From: Nitrospirales bacterium
Lineage (GTDB): Bacteria > Nitrospirota > Nitrospiria > Nitrospirales > UBA8639
NCBI GenBank assembly: GCA_021604265.1
Contig: BQIY01000169.1
Span: 1 to 5,777 of the forward strand
Length of the DNA: 5,777 nucleotides
Reading direction: 5' to 3'
A model generated the notes under the pieces. The model was not told where the DNA came from and did no database searches. It saw only the letters and a program-made list of their open reading frames with translations. Of the stretch, positions 5,316 through 5,777 are shown piece after piece (within the stretch, counting starts at the first letter, position 1; each line of letters starts with the position of its first letter). Made by a program: the position numbers and the translations under genes.

Positions 5316-5777
5316 ATGGAATTTTTCTCACTCCTGATACAGACCGTCCTTCTTCGTCCGTACGTCTTTCTTTTTCTGGGCATGTCGTTGTTTTCTGCGG
5401 TCCGACTCTTGGGCTGGAGGCGAACCTCATGGATGTTTGGTCTCACATGGGTGATTGCCTTTCTTTGTGAGTATTCTTCCACCCGCAACGGATTTCCCTT
5501 TGGAGCGTACTATTACACGGGCTCGACGATTGGACAGGAATTGTACATATCGAATATTCCATTCATGGATTCCCTCTCTTTTACCTTTCTCCTCTATGCG
5601 AGCTACTGTCTGGCCCTGACGTTTGTTTTGTCAGGGCGTCATGCGGGTGTGGTGTCCGAGTGGGATTTCAATGTGCAGGGTCGAACCTCCTGGCCGGTGG
5701 TCGCGTTGACCACGCTCTTTATGATGTTTATTGATATTGTGATCGATCCCGTCGCTCTTCGCGGTGATCGTTGGTTC
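5316..5777 (+). CDS. CruF-like carotenoid biosynthesis membrane protein, 3' end outside window
   Basis: From the ATG the frame is open for 154 codons to the window edge, so the gene is truncated by the window and not necessarily broken. The protein is strongly hydrophobic, with four likely membrane segments at about 15-33, 39-52, 86-106 and 127-148. Conserved features of the CruF/DUF422 family are visible: Glu52 after the second helix, then NGFPFGAYYYTG (58-69), IPFMDS (81-86) and IDIVIDPVALR (139-149) ahead of a Trp. CruF acts in the membrane as a carotenoid 1',2'-hydratase; homologues beside hopanoid genes are usually just called carotenoid biosynthesis proteins, and this one could act on another isoprenoid. 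No clear ribosome site precedes the ATG; the frame is open back to the hpnA stop without an earlier ATG, GTG or TTG, so this start is the best available, with ATG 5382 as the alternative. It is probably cotranscribed with hpnA. Confidence 0.8.
   Translation, partial: MEFFSLLIQTVLLRPYVFLFLGMSLFSAVRLLGWRRTSWMFGLTWVIAFLCEYSSTRNGFPFGAYYYTGSTIGQELYISNIPFMDSLSFTFLLYASYCLALTFVLSGRHAGVVSEWDFNVQGRTSWPVVALTTLFMMFIDIVIDPVALRGDRWF

Overview
The window looks like chromosomal DNA from a Gram-negative bacterium, most plausibly a Nitrospira-like member of the Nitrospirota. That is an inference: it rests on a farnesyl-diphosphate-type synthase, a hopanoid-associated HpnA epimerase and a CruF-like carotenoid membrane protein lying in a row, frequent GTG starts, and moderate GC in the genes with AT-richer gaps. 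No rRNA or tRNA gene is visible to fix the taxonomy, and no CRISPR array, transposase, integrase or phage gene is seen.

Left part (1-717): decayed, AT-rich DNA with no intact gene. It holds the remnant of a second VOC-fold (glyoxalase/dioxygenase superfamily) gene on the minus strand, with a recognisable start region that then breaks by frameshift.

Middle part (718-2358): a compact regulatory cassette. A TetR-family repressor gene (plus strand) is divergent from a minus-strand pair encoding a Pro-1 tautomerase-family protein and a glyoxalase I-like protein with all four metal ligands. The 137-bp divergent gap carries three copies of a 14-bp palindrome (ATAACGATCGTTAT and two near copies) whose starts are exactly 29 bp apart. 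They surround a good minus-strand promoter, so autorepression and repression of the tautomerase-glyoxalase pair by the TetR protein is the natural model. The arrangement recalls the NemR-NemA-GloA electrophile response of E. coli, with a tautomerase in place of the reductase. A strong perfect-arm hairpin separates the two minus-strand genes.

Flanks of the cassette: a 33-nt imperfect direct repeat (692-724 and 2492-2524) and an 87-nt imperfect inverted repeat (362-448 on minus, 2529-2615 on plus) bracket it. The gap 2359-3082 has no convincing gene. Together these suggest that the cassette sits between related, degenerating sequences and may have been inserted or rearranged.

Right part (3083-5777): isoprenoid/hopanoid/carotenoid genes on the plus strand: polyprenyl (probably farnesyl) diphosphate synthase, a 310-bp gap with a hairpin-rich repeat-like element, hpnA, and, 45 bp later, a CruF-like membrane protein that runs off the window. 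The synthase would supply C15 (or longer) prenyl diphosphate for squalene/hopanoid or carotenoid synthesis, and the two downstream genes would act on those lipids. No previously undescribed defence or mobile system is evident; the most distinctive item is the three-operator electrophile-response-like cassette and its flanking repeats.
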